Notes: generated by a model from the letters alone, not told the origin. Counted from the first letter of the stretch, positions 8,971 through 18,439 are shown. The stretch: 64,000 bases of DNA from Cryomorphaceae bacterium (GCA_003331885.1 QOPZ01000002.1:1-64000), one strand, 5' to 3'. A program made the numbers and translations.

Positions 8971-9632
8971 TTATTAGATATTATTATTGGTAAGTTTTTA
9001 TTTAACCAAGATGCTTTCCTAAGGATCATAGCATGTGTACCGCCTGAAACAAATATCGCCTTTTTAATGTATATAGAAGGAAAAACTAGATCGATATTGC
9101 CATGTATGTGTATTATATCTTTTAATGGATTTTTTTGATCCCAATTTACTATTTGATGAATTGACCATTTTAAATAATTTTCGTCTCTAACTGAAAGATA
9201 CTTTCTATATAACTCTATTCTATTTCTAACAATTGGACCGAATACAAATAATGCTAATGATTCAAAATCATTAATCCAATTAACATTAAAAAATTTATAA
9301 GCCTTGGTTTTCTTTCCTATTTGCATCATTAGAGGAAGTTCTTTGTTTGACTTTACGCTCGATATAATAATTACCTTACTACATTTTATAATTTTTGAAA
9401 TTTCTTGAACTAAAATTCCTCCAAATGATACTCCTATTAGAACTATATTATTTCCTTTAATTTTTTTAGAAAATTTTAAAGCATAATCTTTAATAGATTC
9501 ATTCTTTAGAGGCATTTCCCATTCCAAATAATGAATTACAAAATTTTTTGGCAGACTTATAAAATCAAATATTTTTGGATTTGCTGCCATTCCTGGCATC
9601 AAGAAAACATCATAAGTATTTTGGTTATTCAT
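8967..9632 (-). CDS. Alpha/beta hydrolase family protein
   Basis: A 221-residue cytosolic hydrolase. The alpha/beta-hydrolase layout is visible: an oxyanion-side turn FLMPGMAANP near residue 10, the nucleophile elbow GVSFGG with Ser69, an acid candidate in HGNIDLVFP (Asp181), and a catalytic His in GGTHAM (His200). Together these form a plausible Ser-Asp-His triad. The substrate cannot be predicted. It starts at ATG; its stop overlaps that of the convergent TPR-like gene by 4 bp. It is divergent from the small GNAT-like gene with a 68 bp gap. Confidence 0.8.
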   Translation of the reverse strand: MNNQNTYDVFLMPGMAANPKIFDFISLPKNFVIHYLEWEMPLKNESIKDYALKFSKKIKGNNIVLIGVSFGGILVQEISKIIKCSKVIIISSVKSNKELPLMMQIGKKTKAYKFFNVNWINDFESLALFVFGPIVRNRIELYRKYLSVRDENYLKWSIHQIVNWDQKNPLKDIIHIHGNIDLVFPSIYIKKAIFVSGGTHAMILRKASWLNKNLPIIISNN

Positions 9633-9662
9633 AATATAAAAACTTATTCAAACTGAATTTTG

Positions 9663-9670
9663 TATATTTG
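9663..9670 (+). promoter_or_regulatory. -7 promoter element before the GNAT-like gene
   Basis: TATATTTG, an exact TAnnTTTG match, ends 30 bases before the ATG at 9701 in the divergent intergenic region. No -33 TTG at standard spacing was found. Confidence 0.45.
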
Positions 9671-9700
9671 CATCTCACAATTTAAAAATTAACGAGCTAT

Positions 9701-9991
9701 ATGTCAACTTTGAATATAAATGATAATAATTTTTTAAGACAATTTGAAGTAAATATAGACGGTCAGTTAGCTAAGGTTGAATATGCTTTACAAGAAAGAA
9801 AAATTTTCCTTACTAAAATAATTTTACCAGAAAATTCCACTGATGAATTTAAAGAAGCTTTTCTTATTGAAATTTTTGAAATTATAAAGGACAGAAAATT
9901 AAGAATGATGCCAACATCATCTGAAATTAAAACTTTTCTTAAAAGTAAAAGAGAATATATGGAACTTCTTCCAATTGGAGTTAGACTTTAA
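9701..9991 (+). CDS. Small GNAT-like protein (N-acetyltransferase-fold, YidJ/PF14542 type)
   Basis: A 96-residue protein resembling the short GCN5-related acetyltransferase-like family in which only the core of the fold is kept. The beta-strand pattern FEVNIDGQLAKVEYAL, then KIFLTKIILPEN and a C-terminal KLRMMPTSSEIKTFLKSKREY (position ~75-93), matches members that read VVPLCPF..YIKRHPEY. The usual acetyl-CoA loop (GxGxG/A) is not evident, so catalytic activity is uncertain. It ends 3 bp from the convergent mtaB stop. Confidence 0.6.
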   Translation: MSTLNINDNNFLRQFEVNIDGQLAKVEYALQERKIFLTKIILPENSTDEFKEAFLIEIFEIIKDRKLRMMPTSSEIKTFLKSKREYMELLPIGVRL

Positions 9992-9994
9992 GTT

Positions 9995-11299
9995 TTAAAT
10001 TAAAGGAATCACATTTACCATTTCGTTATTTGAAATATCAATCAACTTGCAGTTAACTACTTTATCTATCAAATTTTTTGACCATAATGCTTTAACTCGA
10101 ACATAATTATCTGTATATCCAAAAATATATCCATCATTATTTTTTGACTCAAAAAGAACTGGTCTAATAATTTTTAGATTTTTTTTGTAAAAAATGTTTT
10201 TTTTCTTAGATGAAAGAACTCTAAGGGATTTACTTCTTTGTGATTTAATTGTTTTTGAAACTTTATTAGTGAGTTTGATAGATTCAGTATTGTCTCTTTC
10301 AGAGTATGAAAAAACATGCAGATATGATATATCAAGATCGCTCAAAAAATTAAAAGTTTGCATAAAATCTTCATCACTTTCACCTGGAAAACCAACTATA
10401 ACATCAACTCCAATACAACAGTCAGGCATTAATTCTTTAATTTTTTTTATTCTAGATGAATATAAACTAGTCATATACCTTCTTTTCATCAAGTTTAAAA
10501 TCTTATCAGATCCACTTTGTAAAGGAATGTGAAAATGATTAACAAACATGTTGCTCTTAGATACAAAACTAATTATATCATCAGTGAGTAAATTTGGTTC
10601 AATTGAGGATATCCTAACTCTATCTAACATTTTAACTTTATTAAATTCTTTAATGAGTTTAAAAAAATTTGTTTCTCTTTCATTAGAATTTGGATCATAA
10701 ATTCCATAGTCACCGATATTAACACCAGTTAACACAATTTCTTTAATTCCATTACAAACAAGATATTCAGCATTTGAAATTAAATCTTCAATCTTTCCAC
10801 TTCTAGATTTTCCTCTTGCAAGGGGAATAGTACAATATGTGCATTTATAATCACAACCATCTTGAACTTTTAAAAAAGATCTTGTTCTATCTCCAATTGA
10901 AAATGAGTTTTTAAAAAAATTAACAGAATTAATCTCACAAGAATGAACTTTAGTACTATCATTTTTACTGAAATCTAAATAATTTGATATTTCAAACTTT
11001 TTATCAGCTCCAACAACTAAATCAACGCCTTTAATATTAGATATTTTATTTGGTTTCAATTGAGCATAACAACCAATAGCAATTACAGATGATTTTGGAT
11101 TTTTTCTTTTTACTTTGTTTACTAAATATTTAAATTCTTTATCGGCATTTTGAGTAACAGAACAGGTATTGATTACATAAATATCTGATGATTCGTCAAA
11201 TGAAACTTTTCGATGACCTTTTTTAGTAAATTCTCTTGAAATTGCTGATGTTTCTGAGTAATTTAGTTTACAACCTAAAGTTTTGAATGCAACTTTCAA
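9995..11299 (-). CDS. mtaB: tRNA (t6A37)-C2 methylthiotransferase MtaB
   Basis: A radical-SAM enzyme that converts t6A to ms2t6A at position 37 of ANN-decoding tRNAs. The 434 residues show the N-terminal UPF0004 domain (KTLGCKLNYSE from residue 6, VINTCSV and IAIGCYAQ supplying its Cys cluster) and the radical-SAM CDYKCTYCTIP motif (~150-160, CxxxCxxC). The start is TTG at 11297-11299; the conserved KTLGCKLNYSE sits right after it and no ATG is near, so TTG is the best choice. A TATATTTG box lies 13 bases upstream. MtaB is favoured over MiaB by KTLGCKLNYSE. Confidence 0.93.
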   Translation of the reverse strand: MKVAFKTLGCKLNYSETSAISREFTKKGHRKVSFDESSDIYVINTCSVTQNADKEFKYLVNKVKRKNPKSSVIAIGCYAQLKPNKISNIKGVDLVVGADKKFEISNYLDFSKNDSTKVHSCEINSVNFFKNSFSIGDRTRSFLKVQDGCDYKCTYCTIPLARGKSRSGKIEDLISNAEYLVCNGIKEIVLTGVNIGDYGIYDPNSNERETNFFKLIKEFNKVKMLDRVRISSIEPNLLTDDIISFVSKSNMFVNHFHIPLQSGSDKILNLMKRRYMTSLYSSRIKKIKELMPDCCIGVDVIVGFPGESDEDFMQTFNFLSDLDISYLHVFSYSERDNTESIKLTNKVSKTIKSQRSKSLRVLSSKKKNIFYKKNLKIIRPVLFESKNNDGYIFGYTDNYVRVKALWSKNLIDKVVNCKLIDISNNEMVNVIPLI

Positions 11300-11312
11300 T
11301 TTATTTTTTTTG

Positions 11313-11320
11313 CAAATATA
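11313..11320 (-). promoter_or_regulatory. -7 promoter element of mtaB
   Basis: TATATTTG on the minus strand, exact TAnnTTTG, ends 13 bases before the TTG start. A minus-strand TTG lies 24 bases further upstream (11345-11347), slightly beyond the usual spacing. Confidence 0.5.
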
Positions 11321-11339
11321 ATTTTATATTGTGAATGTG

Positions 11340-12923
11340 ATGATCAAAAAAAACATAATGCTATTAATAATTCTAATTATATTTTCTTGTAGTAATAATA
11401 ATAATGAATTAGGTTCAGTTTTTAGATATAATGAGTATTCTAATATAAGCTCGTTAGACCCTGCATTCTCATCTACTCTCAGAAATATATGGCCATGTAA
11501 TCAGATTTTTAATGGACTAGTTAAAATGGATGAAAACCTTAATATAATTCCTGACTTAGCAAAAAAATGGACTATCAGCGATGATCAAAAAACATATAAT
11601 TTTACAATAAAGAAAGATATATTTTTTCATGAATCAGATTTATTTGGAACAGATAAATCTAGATCTGTAAATGCTTATGATTTTGAATTTAGCTTTAACA
11701 GACTTATTGATAAAAATTTAGCATCCCCAGGATCATGGGTTATGAATAATGTTAAAAGCTTTAAAGCATTAAATGATTCTATATTTCAAATTCAACTTAA
11801 TGAGAAATTTAATTCTTTTATTGAAATTTTATCAATGAAGTATTGTTCAGTTGTTCCAAAAGAGGTTGTTAATAATCTTGGAAATTCTTTCTCAAAAAAT
11901 CCAATAGGAACTGGCCCCTTTAAGTTTAAAAGATGGGATGAAAATATTAAAATGGTTCTGGTAAAAAATGATAATTATTATGAAAAAGATAGCATTGGTA
12001 ATCCTCTTCCTTATTTAGATGCTATATCCATTAAATTTATTCCTGATAAGAAAAGTGAATTTATGGAATTTTTGTCTGGAAATTTTGATTTTATAAGCTC
12101 ACCTGAGAATACAATAATTGATCAAATATTTGATATAAATGGAAGTTTAAATAATAATTTAAAAAATAAATACTTGCTATCAAAAAGCCCTTACTTAAAT
12201 ACTGAATATATTGGTTTTAACACAAAAAATAGTTTAGAAAAGGACATTCTACTAAGAAAAGCAATAAATCTTGCTATTGATAGAAAAAAGATGATGAAGT
12301 ATTTAAGAAAAAACATTGGATATCCTGCAACAAGCGGAATAGTGCCAAATGGTTTAAATTATGGATTTGAAGGAGTTAGATATATTAAAAATATTAACAA
12401 AGCGAAAACACTAATAAGTGAATTTAAAAAATTAAATGGCATAGATTATTTAAGCTTAGATGTTACAACTGATGCTCAGTATCTTGATGTTCTTGAGTTT
12501 ATTCAATCAGAGTTGAAAAATATTGATATTGATTTAAATATTAATATAACACCACCTTCAATTTTAAGACAAGGAAAGGCGACTGGAAAATTTAGCATGT
12601 TTAGAGCAAGTTGGATCGCTGATTATGGAAATCCTGAAAACTACTTTTCATTATTTTATTCTAAAAACCATACACCAAATGGACCTAATTATACATTTTT
12701 TTCTGATGAAAAATATGATAAACTCTATGAAAAAATATTAGTTGAAAAGAATAAGGATAAATTATTATTAATTTATAGACAACTAGAAGAAATAATTTTA
12801 ACTTATTCTCCCATTATACCATTATACTACGATATGAGTGTAAGATTAAAACAAAAAAATATAGTTGGACTAAAAAACAATGCATTGAACATGCTAGATC
12901 TTAAGCAAGTATATAAAAAGTAG
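11340..12923 (+). CDS. ABC transporter substrate-binding lipoprotein, family 5 (peptide/oligopeptide type)
   Basis: A 527-residue extracytoplasmic solute-binding protein related to OppA/DppA. A lipoprotein signal ends in LIIFSC (lipobox, Cys at ~18), so it should be membrane-anchored. Family 5 features include SSLDPAFSS, IFNGLVKMDENLNIIPDLAKKW, a KRWDENIKMVLVKNDNYY segment and a late YDKLYEKILVEKNKDK. I chose the ATG at 11340 rather than the GTG at 11331 because it gives a cleaner signal peptide. No permease or ATPase genes lie nearby, so the partner complex is elsewhere or it works alone. Its stop is 10 bp from the convergent rpmE2. Confidence 0.88.
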   Translation: MIKKNIMLLIILIIFSCSNNNNELGSVFRYNEYSNISSLDPAFSSTLRNIWPCNQIFNGLVKMDENLNIIPDLAKKWTISDDQKTYNFTIKKDIFFHESDLFGTDKSRSVNAYDFEFSFNRLIDKNLASPGSWVMNNVKSFKALNDSIFQIQLNEKFNSFIEILSMKYCSVVPKEVVNNLGNSFSKNPIGTGPFKFKRWDENIKMVLVKNDNYYEKDSIGNPLPYLDAISIKFIPDKKSEFMEFLSGNFDFISSPENTIIDQIFDINGSLNNNLKNKYLLSKSPYLNTEYIGFNTKNSLEKDILLRKAINLAIDRKKMMKYLRKNIGYPATSGIVPNGLNYGFEGVRYIKNINKAKTLISEFKKLNGIDYLSLDVTTDAQYLDVLEFIQSELKNIDIDLNINITPPSILRQGKATGKFSMFRASWIADYGNPENYFSLFYSKNHTPNGPNYTFFSDEKYDKLYEKILVEKNKDKLLLIYRQLEEIILTYSPIIPLYYDMSVRLKQKNIVGLKNNALNMLDLKQVYKK

Positions 12924-12933
12924 AAAATTTATA

Positions 12934-13335
12934 TTATTTTTCGTCAGATGCCTTTTCAGCAGCAGGTGCCTCTTCAACAACAGGTGCCTCTTCAACAACA
13001 GGTGCTTCTTCAGCAGGTGCCTCTTCAACAACAGGTGCTTCTTCAGCAGCAGGTGCCTCTTCAACAGCAGGTTTATCATTTTTCTTTAATGATACACTAG
13101 CATATCTACTTTTAAACTTATCTATTCTTCCTGCAGTATCAACAAGTTTTGTTTTTCCTGTGTAATATGGATGTGAAGTTCTAGAAATCTCTAGCTTAAC
13201 AAGAGGATAGTCAACACCATCAACATTTATAGAATCTTTTGTATCTACAGCAGACTTAGTAATGAAAACATCATTATTAGACATATCTTTGAATGCCACT
13301 AGTCTATAGTTTTCTGGATGTATACCTTTTTTCAT
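12934..13335 (-). CDS. rpmE2: 50S ribosomal protein L31 type B with acidic repeat tail
   Basis: Residues 1-85 are a standard type B (zinc-independent) L31: MKKGIHPENYRLVAFKDMS, then SRTSHPYYTGK and DTAGRIDKFKSRYA, with no CxxC motif. Residues ~89-128 add seven imperfect units of the form [12 protein letters not shown], ending KASDEK, giving 133 residues against the usual ~82-90. The same repeat is found on L17 (rplQ) in this window. The tail is acidic and proline-rich and is expected to be disordered. A promoter with both -33 and -7 elements lies upstream. Its function beyond the ribosome is unknown. Confidence 0.95.
   Translation of the reverse strand: MKKGIHPENYRLVAFKDMSNNDVFITKSAVDTKDSINVDGVDYPLVKLEISRTSHPYYTGKTKLVDTAGRIDKFKSRYASVSLKKNDKPAVEEAPAAEEAPVVEEAPAEEAPVVEEAPVVEEAPAAEKASDEK
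12952..13071 (-). repeat. In-frame ~18 nt tandem repeat coding the L31 tail
   Basis: Seven imperfect units (one shortened to 15 nt) encode P-A/V-A/V-E-E-A. Repeats are almost identical at DNA level (GAAGAGGCACCTG core on the minus strand). Because no stop occurs in the other frames, the region also yields long spurious reading frames. The units match those in rplQ at 43659-43871. Confidence 0.9.
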
Positions 13336-13352
13336 TAGTTAAATAATGGGCA

Positions 13353-13382
13353 CAAATTTAGTTTTTTTTTATTATTATGCAA
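13353..13382 (-). promoter_or_regulatory. Promoter of rpmE2 (TTG-19-TAAATTTG)
   Basis: On the minus strand, TTG at 13380-13382 is followed after 19 bases by TAAATTTG at 13353-13360, an exact match to the Bacteroidota -33/-7 pair. The -7 box ends 17 bases before the rpmE2 ATG. Confidence 0.7.
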
Positions 13383-13427
13383 TGAATATTTAGAATAGAT
13401 AAATTCTAACTAAATTTACAAATAAAA

Positions 13428-13955
13428 ATGAAAAATATATCTGCTAGAAATCAAATAATAAATTTTGGTCTAATTACTTCTTTTTTTGGAGTTTCTTTTT
13501 CTTTAATGCAGTTTTTTTTAGGAACTCATTATGAGAATGACCCAATTTCATTAGTTATTAGTTTTATTATCCTTTTTTCAGGGATTGCTGCCTGTATTTT
13601 AAATTTCAAAAAGAAAAATAATGGCATAATTAAATTAAATACAATTTTAAAATTAGGAACTGGTCTTTCAAGTGTATATGTTGTTGTATCAATAATTTAT
13701 TTTTTATTACTAATTAATATTTTTGAGCCTACATATTGGGATACAGTTTGGCAAATGTCTTATGAGATAGCTATTGCTGAAAATCCTGAACAAATGACAA
13801 ATCCTCAAACAAATAGTTTTTGGACCTTTGAAGAGTTCAAAAGTTATATTGAATGGACAGAAAATATAGTTTATCCATTTATTATTGGAGTAAATTTATT
13901 TATTGGATTTATGTTTAGCCTGGTAATAGGTGTTTTTGTTCAAAAATCTGAATAG
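13428..13955 (+). CDS. DUF4199 family membrane protein
   Basis: A 175-residue protein with four hydrophobic segments (about residues 10-30, 40-60, 75-97 and 148-170) and a soluble loop between the third and fourth. The pattern ARNQIINFGLITSFFGVSFSLMQF and the position just before a family 2 glycosyltransferase are typical of DUF4199 in Flavobacteriia. Its biochemical role is unknown. It begins a rightward run with only a 5 bp gap to the glycosyltransferase, so co-transcription is likely and a role in envelope glycan or lipid-linked sugar assembly is a reasonable guess. Confidence 0.75.
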   Translation: MKNISARNQIINFGLITSFFGVSFSLMQFFLGTHYENDPISLVISFIILFSGIAACILNFKKKNNGIIKLNTILKLGTGLSSVYVVVSIIYFLLLINIFEPTYWDTVWQMSYEIAIAENPEQMTNPQTNSFWTFEEFKSYIEWTENIVYPFIIGVNLFIGFMFSLVIGVFVQKSE

Positions 13956-13960
13956 TTAAT

Positions 13961-14902
13961 ATGGATTTATCTATAGTTATTCCCCTTTACAACGAAAGTG
14001 AATCAATTGTTGAACTAAATTCATCAATTAATAATGTTTTATCAAATTCAAAAATAAATTATGAGATAATTTATATTGATGATGGCAGTAAGGACAACTC
14101 TTGGGATAAAATATTGGAAATTTCAACTAATAATTCAAAAATACAAGGTTATAAATTTTTAAAAAACTATGGAAAATCAATGGCACTTTCTGCAGGATTT
14201 TCTAGTGCCAAAGGAAATATTGTTATAACAATGGATGCAGATCTTCAAGATGATCCAAATGAAATAATTCCTTTATATAATTTAATTTATGAAAATGATT
14301 TTGATCTCGTTTCTGGATGGAAAAAAAAGAGATATGACTCAATTATTTTTAAAAATATACCATCAAAATTATTTAACTGGGCTGCCAGAAATGCATCTGG
14401 GATTAAGCTGAATGATTTTAATTGTGGAATTAAATCCTACAAAAAATCTGTAATAAAAGAAATTGAATTAACCGATGGTATGCATAGGTATATACCGGTT
14501 CTTGCAAAAAGCTGTGGCTTTAATAAAATTTCGGAGAAAATAGTTAAGCATCATCCAAGAAAACATGGAAAAACAAAATATGGAGCTGACAGATTCATCA
14601 AAGGATTTTTAGATTTATTAACGCTTTCTTTTGTACAAAGATTTGGTAAAAGACCAATGCATTTTTTTGGCTTATTCGGAACAATAATATTGTTAATTGG
14701 CTTTATTTTTTCAATTTATTTAGGCATTGATAAATTATTTATTAATGAATCTGGAAGATTAATAACTGAAAGACCTGAGTTTTTTATTTCATTAGCAACA
14801 ATGGTTATTGGTCTACAATTCTTTTTAGCTGGATTTTTAGGAGAACTTATTTTAAGAACAAGAAAAAGAAAAGATAAGTATACAATTATAGATAGAAGTT
14901 AA
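13961..14902 (+). CDS. Family 2 glycosyltransferase, polyprenyl-phosphate sugar type (GtrB/DPM1-like)
   Basis: Likely transfers a sugar from a nucleotide donor to polyprenyl phosphate at the inner membrane. The GT-A domain is complete: SIVIPLYNES at residues 4-13, the IDDGSKDNS turn at ~39-47, the metal-binding MDADLQDDP at 91-99, and a later FNCGIKSYKK. Two C-terminal transmembrane helices (~235-255 and ~275-298) match GtrB-like proteins. It is 313 residues long. It sits in a same-strand cluster with a DUF4199 protein, a phosphohexomutase and an ABC exporter, supporting a cell-surface glycan role. Sugar and acceptor cannot be specified. Confidence 0.9.
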   Translation: MDLSIVIPLYNESESIVELNSSINNVLSNSKINYEIIYIDDGSKDNSWDKILEISTNNSKIQGYKFLKNYGKSMALSAGFSSAKGNIVITMDADLQDDPNEIIPLYNLIYENDFDLVSGWKKKRYDSIIFKNIPSKLFNWAARNASGIKLNDFNCGIKSYKKSVIKEIELTDGMHRYIPVLAKSCGFNKISEKIVKHHPRKHGKTKYGADRFIKGFLDLLTLSFVQRFGKRPMHFFGLFGTIILLIGFIFSIYLGIDKLFINESGRLITERPEFFISLATMVIGLQFFLAGFLGELILRTRKRKDKYTIIDRS

Positions 14903-14911
14903 AAAAACTTT

Positions 14912-16615
14912 ATGAGTATTATTTTAAAGAATTATGAATTATGGACCTCAAGTGTTTTTGATAAAAAAACGATTTCAAATGTAATTGATTTAAAAGAAAA
15001 AAATCCAGTAGATTTCGAAGATTCATTTTATAAGGAATTAGAATTTGGCACTGGTGGTATGAGAGGAATTATGGGTGAGGGTCCAAATAGAGTTAATAAA
15101 TACACTTTTGGAAAAACAACACAAGGAATTTGTAATTTCTTAAAAAAAGAATCAAATGAAAAAAATATATCTGTTGTTATTGGATATGATTGTAGAAATA
15201 ATGGTAAAGAACTTCAACAAACAGTAAGTAATATATTTTCATCTAATGGAATTAAAATTTATACATTTGATTCAATTCAACCCACCCCTTTAATTTCGTT
15301 TGCTGTCAGAGAATTAAATTGTAATTGTGGTATTGTTTTGACTGCATCTCATAACCCTCCTGAATATAACGGATATAAAGTTTATTGGAAAGATGGAGGT
15401 CAAATTGTCCCTCCAATTGATAAAAAATTAATCTCAGAAATTAATAAAATCAAATATTCAGAAATTCAATTTGAAAAAGAAGAGTCCTTGATCGAGATTC
15501 TAGATAAAGGAGTTGAAAAAAATTATTTAAAAAAATCTCTTTTATATAATAATTCCATTATTTCAAATTCAAATCCAAAAAAACTAAATATCGTTTTTAC
15601 TTCCTTGCATGGTACATCCTACAAATTACTACCAAAACTTTTAAAAAAATCTGGTTTTTCTAATATAAAATATGTTAAAGAACAAATGATTCCTGATGGA
15701 AACTTCTCAAATGTAAACTCATCAAATCCCGAAGATGAAAGTTCTTTAAAAGAAGCAATTGAAATTGCAAAAAACAATAATTCTGACCTAGTTTTAGGTA
15801 CAGACCCTGATGCTGATAGATTTGGAATTGCAGTAAAAAATTATAATGGGAAATTTGTACATATTAATGGTAATCAAACAATGGTAGTTTTAACAGATTA
15901 TTTATTGTCAAAACTTAGTAAAGAAAAAGCTAAATCATTTATAGCAAGCACAGTGGTTTCAACTCCAATGATGAGTAAAATTGCTAAAAAAAATTCTATT
16001 AAAATAATGCTATCATTAACAGGCTTCAAATGGATTGGAAAAATGATTAATGATTATCCTGAATTAGAGTATATATGTGGAGGAGAAGAAAGTTTTGGGT
16101 TTTTAGCAGGAAATCATGTTAGAGATAAAGATGCAATAACATCAGCTTTAATTTTATCAGAATTGTGCAACGAATTAAAAAATAAAAATTCTTCATTTTA
16201 TGATAGATTAATTGAGTGTTATATTAATTATGGATTTTTTAAGGAAAAACTAATAACTGAAATAGCAAAAGGAAAAAAAGGAGCAAAAGAAATAGATGAT
16301 AAAATAAATTCATTTAGAAAAAATCCTCCAAAGCTACTAGATAATAGTTCAGTTGTAAAAATATATGATTATAAAAAGTCATTATTAACCAAAACAAAGA
16401 ACAATAATTTAAGTCAAATTAAATTACCAAAATCTAATCTTTTAATTTTTGAATCATCCGATGGAACAAGAGTTGCAGTAAGACCAAGTGGAACTGAACC
16501 TAAAATAAAATATTACTTTAGTGTAAATACTAAATTAAATTCTAAGGTAGACTTTACTTTTAAAAATGATTTTTTAAATAAAAAAATTAACTCATTAATC
16601 AAACAATTTATTTAA
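14912..16615 (+). CDS. Phosphoglucomutase/phosphomannomutase family protein
   Basis: An alpha-D-phosphohexomutase interconverting hexose 1- and 6-phosphates. Residues show EFGTGGMRGIMG at ~44-55, the phosphoserine loop TASHNPPEYNGYK with Ser146, the Mg-binding GTDPDADRFG near 297-306, the sugar-binding CGGEESFGF near 385, and the C-terminal phosphate-binding RPSGTEPKIKYY near 529. At 567 residues it matches the large PGM branch (bacterial PgcA-like) found in Bacteroidota. It lies 9 bp after the glycosyltransferase and abuts the ABC exporter, so it may supply sugar phosphates for glycan synthesis. Confidence 0.93.
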   Translation: MSIILKNYELWTSSVFDKKTISNVIDLKEKNPVDFEDSFYKELEFGTGGMRGIMGEGPNRVNKYTFGKTTQGICNFLKKESNEKNISVVIGYDCRNNGKELQQTVSNIFSSNGIKIYTFDSIQPTPLISFAVRELNCNCGIVLTASHNPPEYNGYKVYWKDGGQIVPPIDKKLISEINKIKYSEIQFEKEESLIEILDKGVEKNYLKKSLLYNNSIISNSNPKKLNIVFTSLHGTSYKLLPKLLKKSGFSNIKYVKEQMIPDGNFSNVNSSNPEDESSLKEAIEIAKNNNSDLVLGTDPDADRFGIAVKNYNGKFVHINGNQTMVVLTDYLLSKLSKEKAKSFIASTVVSTPMMSKIAKKNSIKIMLSLTGFKWIGKMINDYPELEYICGGEESFGFLAGNHVRDKDAITSALILSELCNELKNKNSSFYDRLIECYINYGFFKEKLITEIAKGKKGAKEIDDKINSFRKNPPKLLDNSSVVKIYDYKKSLLTKTKNNNLSQIKLPKSNLLIFESSDGTRVAVRPSGTEPKIKYYFSVNTKLNSKVDFTFKNDFLNKKINSLIKQFI

Positions 16616-18439
16616 ATGTATTTTAAACGCGTACTAAAAATTGTCTTTACTTTCAAAAAGTATTTTATGTTAAATATTTTGTTTAGCGTATTATATGCTT
16701 TTTTTAGTGCTGTTGCTTTTCTCTCTCTAATGCCAATGTTAGAGGTTTTATTTAATGGAATAAATAAAATAAATGAAAAACCAACTCTAGAATTATCTTC
16801 AAACCTTGGAGACTTTATTGAAAATTGGCTTAATTATCAAGTGAGTAGTTTTGCAGCTGATGATAATCAAAAGGCTATATTATTTGTTGTTGGTATTGTG
16901 GTTATTTTATTTTTCTTAAAAAATATTTCAAACTATTTTGCTTTATTTTTTTCAACCCTAATAAGAAACGGAGTTATTATGAACTTGAAAAAAAGTATTT
17001 ACAATAAAATAATTATACTGCCATTAAAATATTTTTCAAAAAATAAAAAAGGGGATCTCATTTCTAGAATGACATCTGATGTGAGTGAAGTACAAAATTC
17101 TTTTCTTTCAATAATTGAAATTTTTATTCGTGATCCATTAACCATATTTTTTACACTTGGAGCAATGTTTATTATAAGCTTTAAGCTTACAATTTTTGTG
17201 ATATTATTTATTCCATTATCTGGATTTATAATTTCTTTTATTGGAAAATCATTAAAAAGAAAATCTTTATTGGTTCAAAAGGAACAAGCTGAACTTACCT
17301 CAATAACTGAGGAAACAATCAATGGTATTAAAATAATTAAGAGTTTTTTAGCAGAAAGTTTTTTTAAATCAAAATTTGATCATACTAATATTAGATTTTT
17401 AAACTTTTCTAATAAATTAATAAATAGACAAAATATTGCCGCTCCTCTAAGTGAGTTTTTAGGAATTCTTGTAATTGGAGTTTTGCTTTGGTATGGTGGA
17501 AAGCTAGTTCTTATTGAAATGGAATTAAAACCAGCAGCATTTATAACATACATGGGCTTAGCTTATGGGGTTTTAACCCCAGCAAAATCAATTAGTAAGG
17601 CTTTTTATTCTCTAAAAAAAGGAAATGCAGCGGCTGAAAGAGTTTTTGAAATAATTGATATGACAAGTGAATATTATAATGATTTAAATAAAAATAAATT
17701 AAAATCATTTAATGAATGTATTGAATTTAAAAATGTAAGTTTTAAATACGACAAATCTAGTGTCTTAAAAAATATCTCATTAAAAATAAATAAAGGAGAA
17801 ATGATTGCAATAGTAGGTGCGTCTGGAAGCGGAAAATCCACATTAGTAAATTTAATTCCAAGATTTTATGATCAAATTTCGGGTAAGATAACTATCGATG
17901 GAATTGATATTAGTAATTTATCAAGATTAAATATAAGGTCGTTAATTGGAATTGTAAGCCAAGAGTCAATTCTCTTTAATTCTTCTATCAAAGAAAATAT
18001 TGTATTAGGTAATAGTGACTCCGGATCTAACGATAAACTTCTAAACTCATTAAGTATTGCAAATGCAAATGAATTCATAAATGAATTTCAAGAAAATATT
18101 AATTATAATGTTGGGGATAATGGATCAAATTTGTCTGGCGGACAAAAACAAAGAATAGCTATTGCCAGAGCAGTTTATTCAAGTTCTCCAATTTTGATTC
18201 TAGATGAGGCAACTTCATCACTTGACTCAAAATCTGAAAAACTAGTTCAAAACGCGATTGATAAGTTAATGATTAATAAAACTTCAATTGTAATTGCACA
18301 TAGGTTATCAACTATACAAAATGCAGATAAAATTATTGTTCTTGATAAAGGAGAAATTATAGAAGAAGGTTCACATAATGAATTGATAAAAAACAATAGT
18401 ATTTATAGAAAATTAATATCCCTTCAATCTTTTAGCTAA
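16616..18439 (+). CDS. ABC exporter, fused permease and ATPase (MsbA-like)
   Basis: A 607-residue half-transporter with an N-terminal six-helix membrane domain (~15-330) and a C-terminal nucleotide-binding domain (~360-600). Walker A GASGSGKST (near 400), the NLSGGQKQR signature, Walker B ILILDEATSSLD and the H-loop IAHRLST are intact, so it should be an active homodimer. MsbA-like proteins flip lipid A or other lipid-linked molecules. It begins directly after the mutase stop, and the cluster suggests export of an envelope lipid or glycan, but the substrate is inferred only from relatives. Confidence 0.9.
   Translation: MYFKRVLKIVFTFKKYFMLNILFSVLYAFFSAVAFLSLMPMLEVLFNGINKINEKPTLELSSNLGDFIENWLNYQVSSFAADDNQKAILFVVGIVVILFFLKNISNYFALFFSTLIRNGVIMNLKKSIYNKIIILPLKYFSKNKKGDLISRMTSDVSEVQNSFLSIIEIFIRDPLTIFFTLGAMFIISFKLTIFVILFIPLSGFIISFIGKSLKRKSLLVQKEQAELTSITEETINGIKIIKSFLAESFFKSKFDHTNIRFLNFSNKLINRQNIAAPLSEFLGILVIGVLLWYGGKLVLIEMELKPAAFITYMGLAYGVLTPAKSISKAFYSLKKGNAAAERVFEIIDMTSEYYNDLNKNKLKSFNECIEFKNVSFKYDKSSVLKNISLKINKGEMIAIVGASGSGKSTLVNLIPRFYDQISGKITIDGIDISNLSRLNIRSLIGIVSQESILFNSSIKENIVLGNSDSGSNDKLLNSLSIANANEFINEFQENINYNVGDNGSNLSGGQKQRIAIARAVYSSSPILILDEATSSLDSKSEKLVQNAIDKLMINKTSIVIAHRLSTIQNADKIIVLDKGEIIEEGSHNELIKNNSIYRKLISLQSFS

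Noticed and set aside
12894-13079. Leu/Lys/His-rich reading frame on the minus strand
   Set aside because: It is the rpmE2 repeat tail read in another frame; the 18-base units contain no stop in several frames, and the real frame codes the L31 tail.
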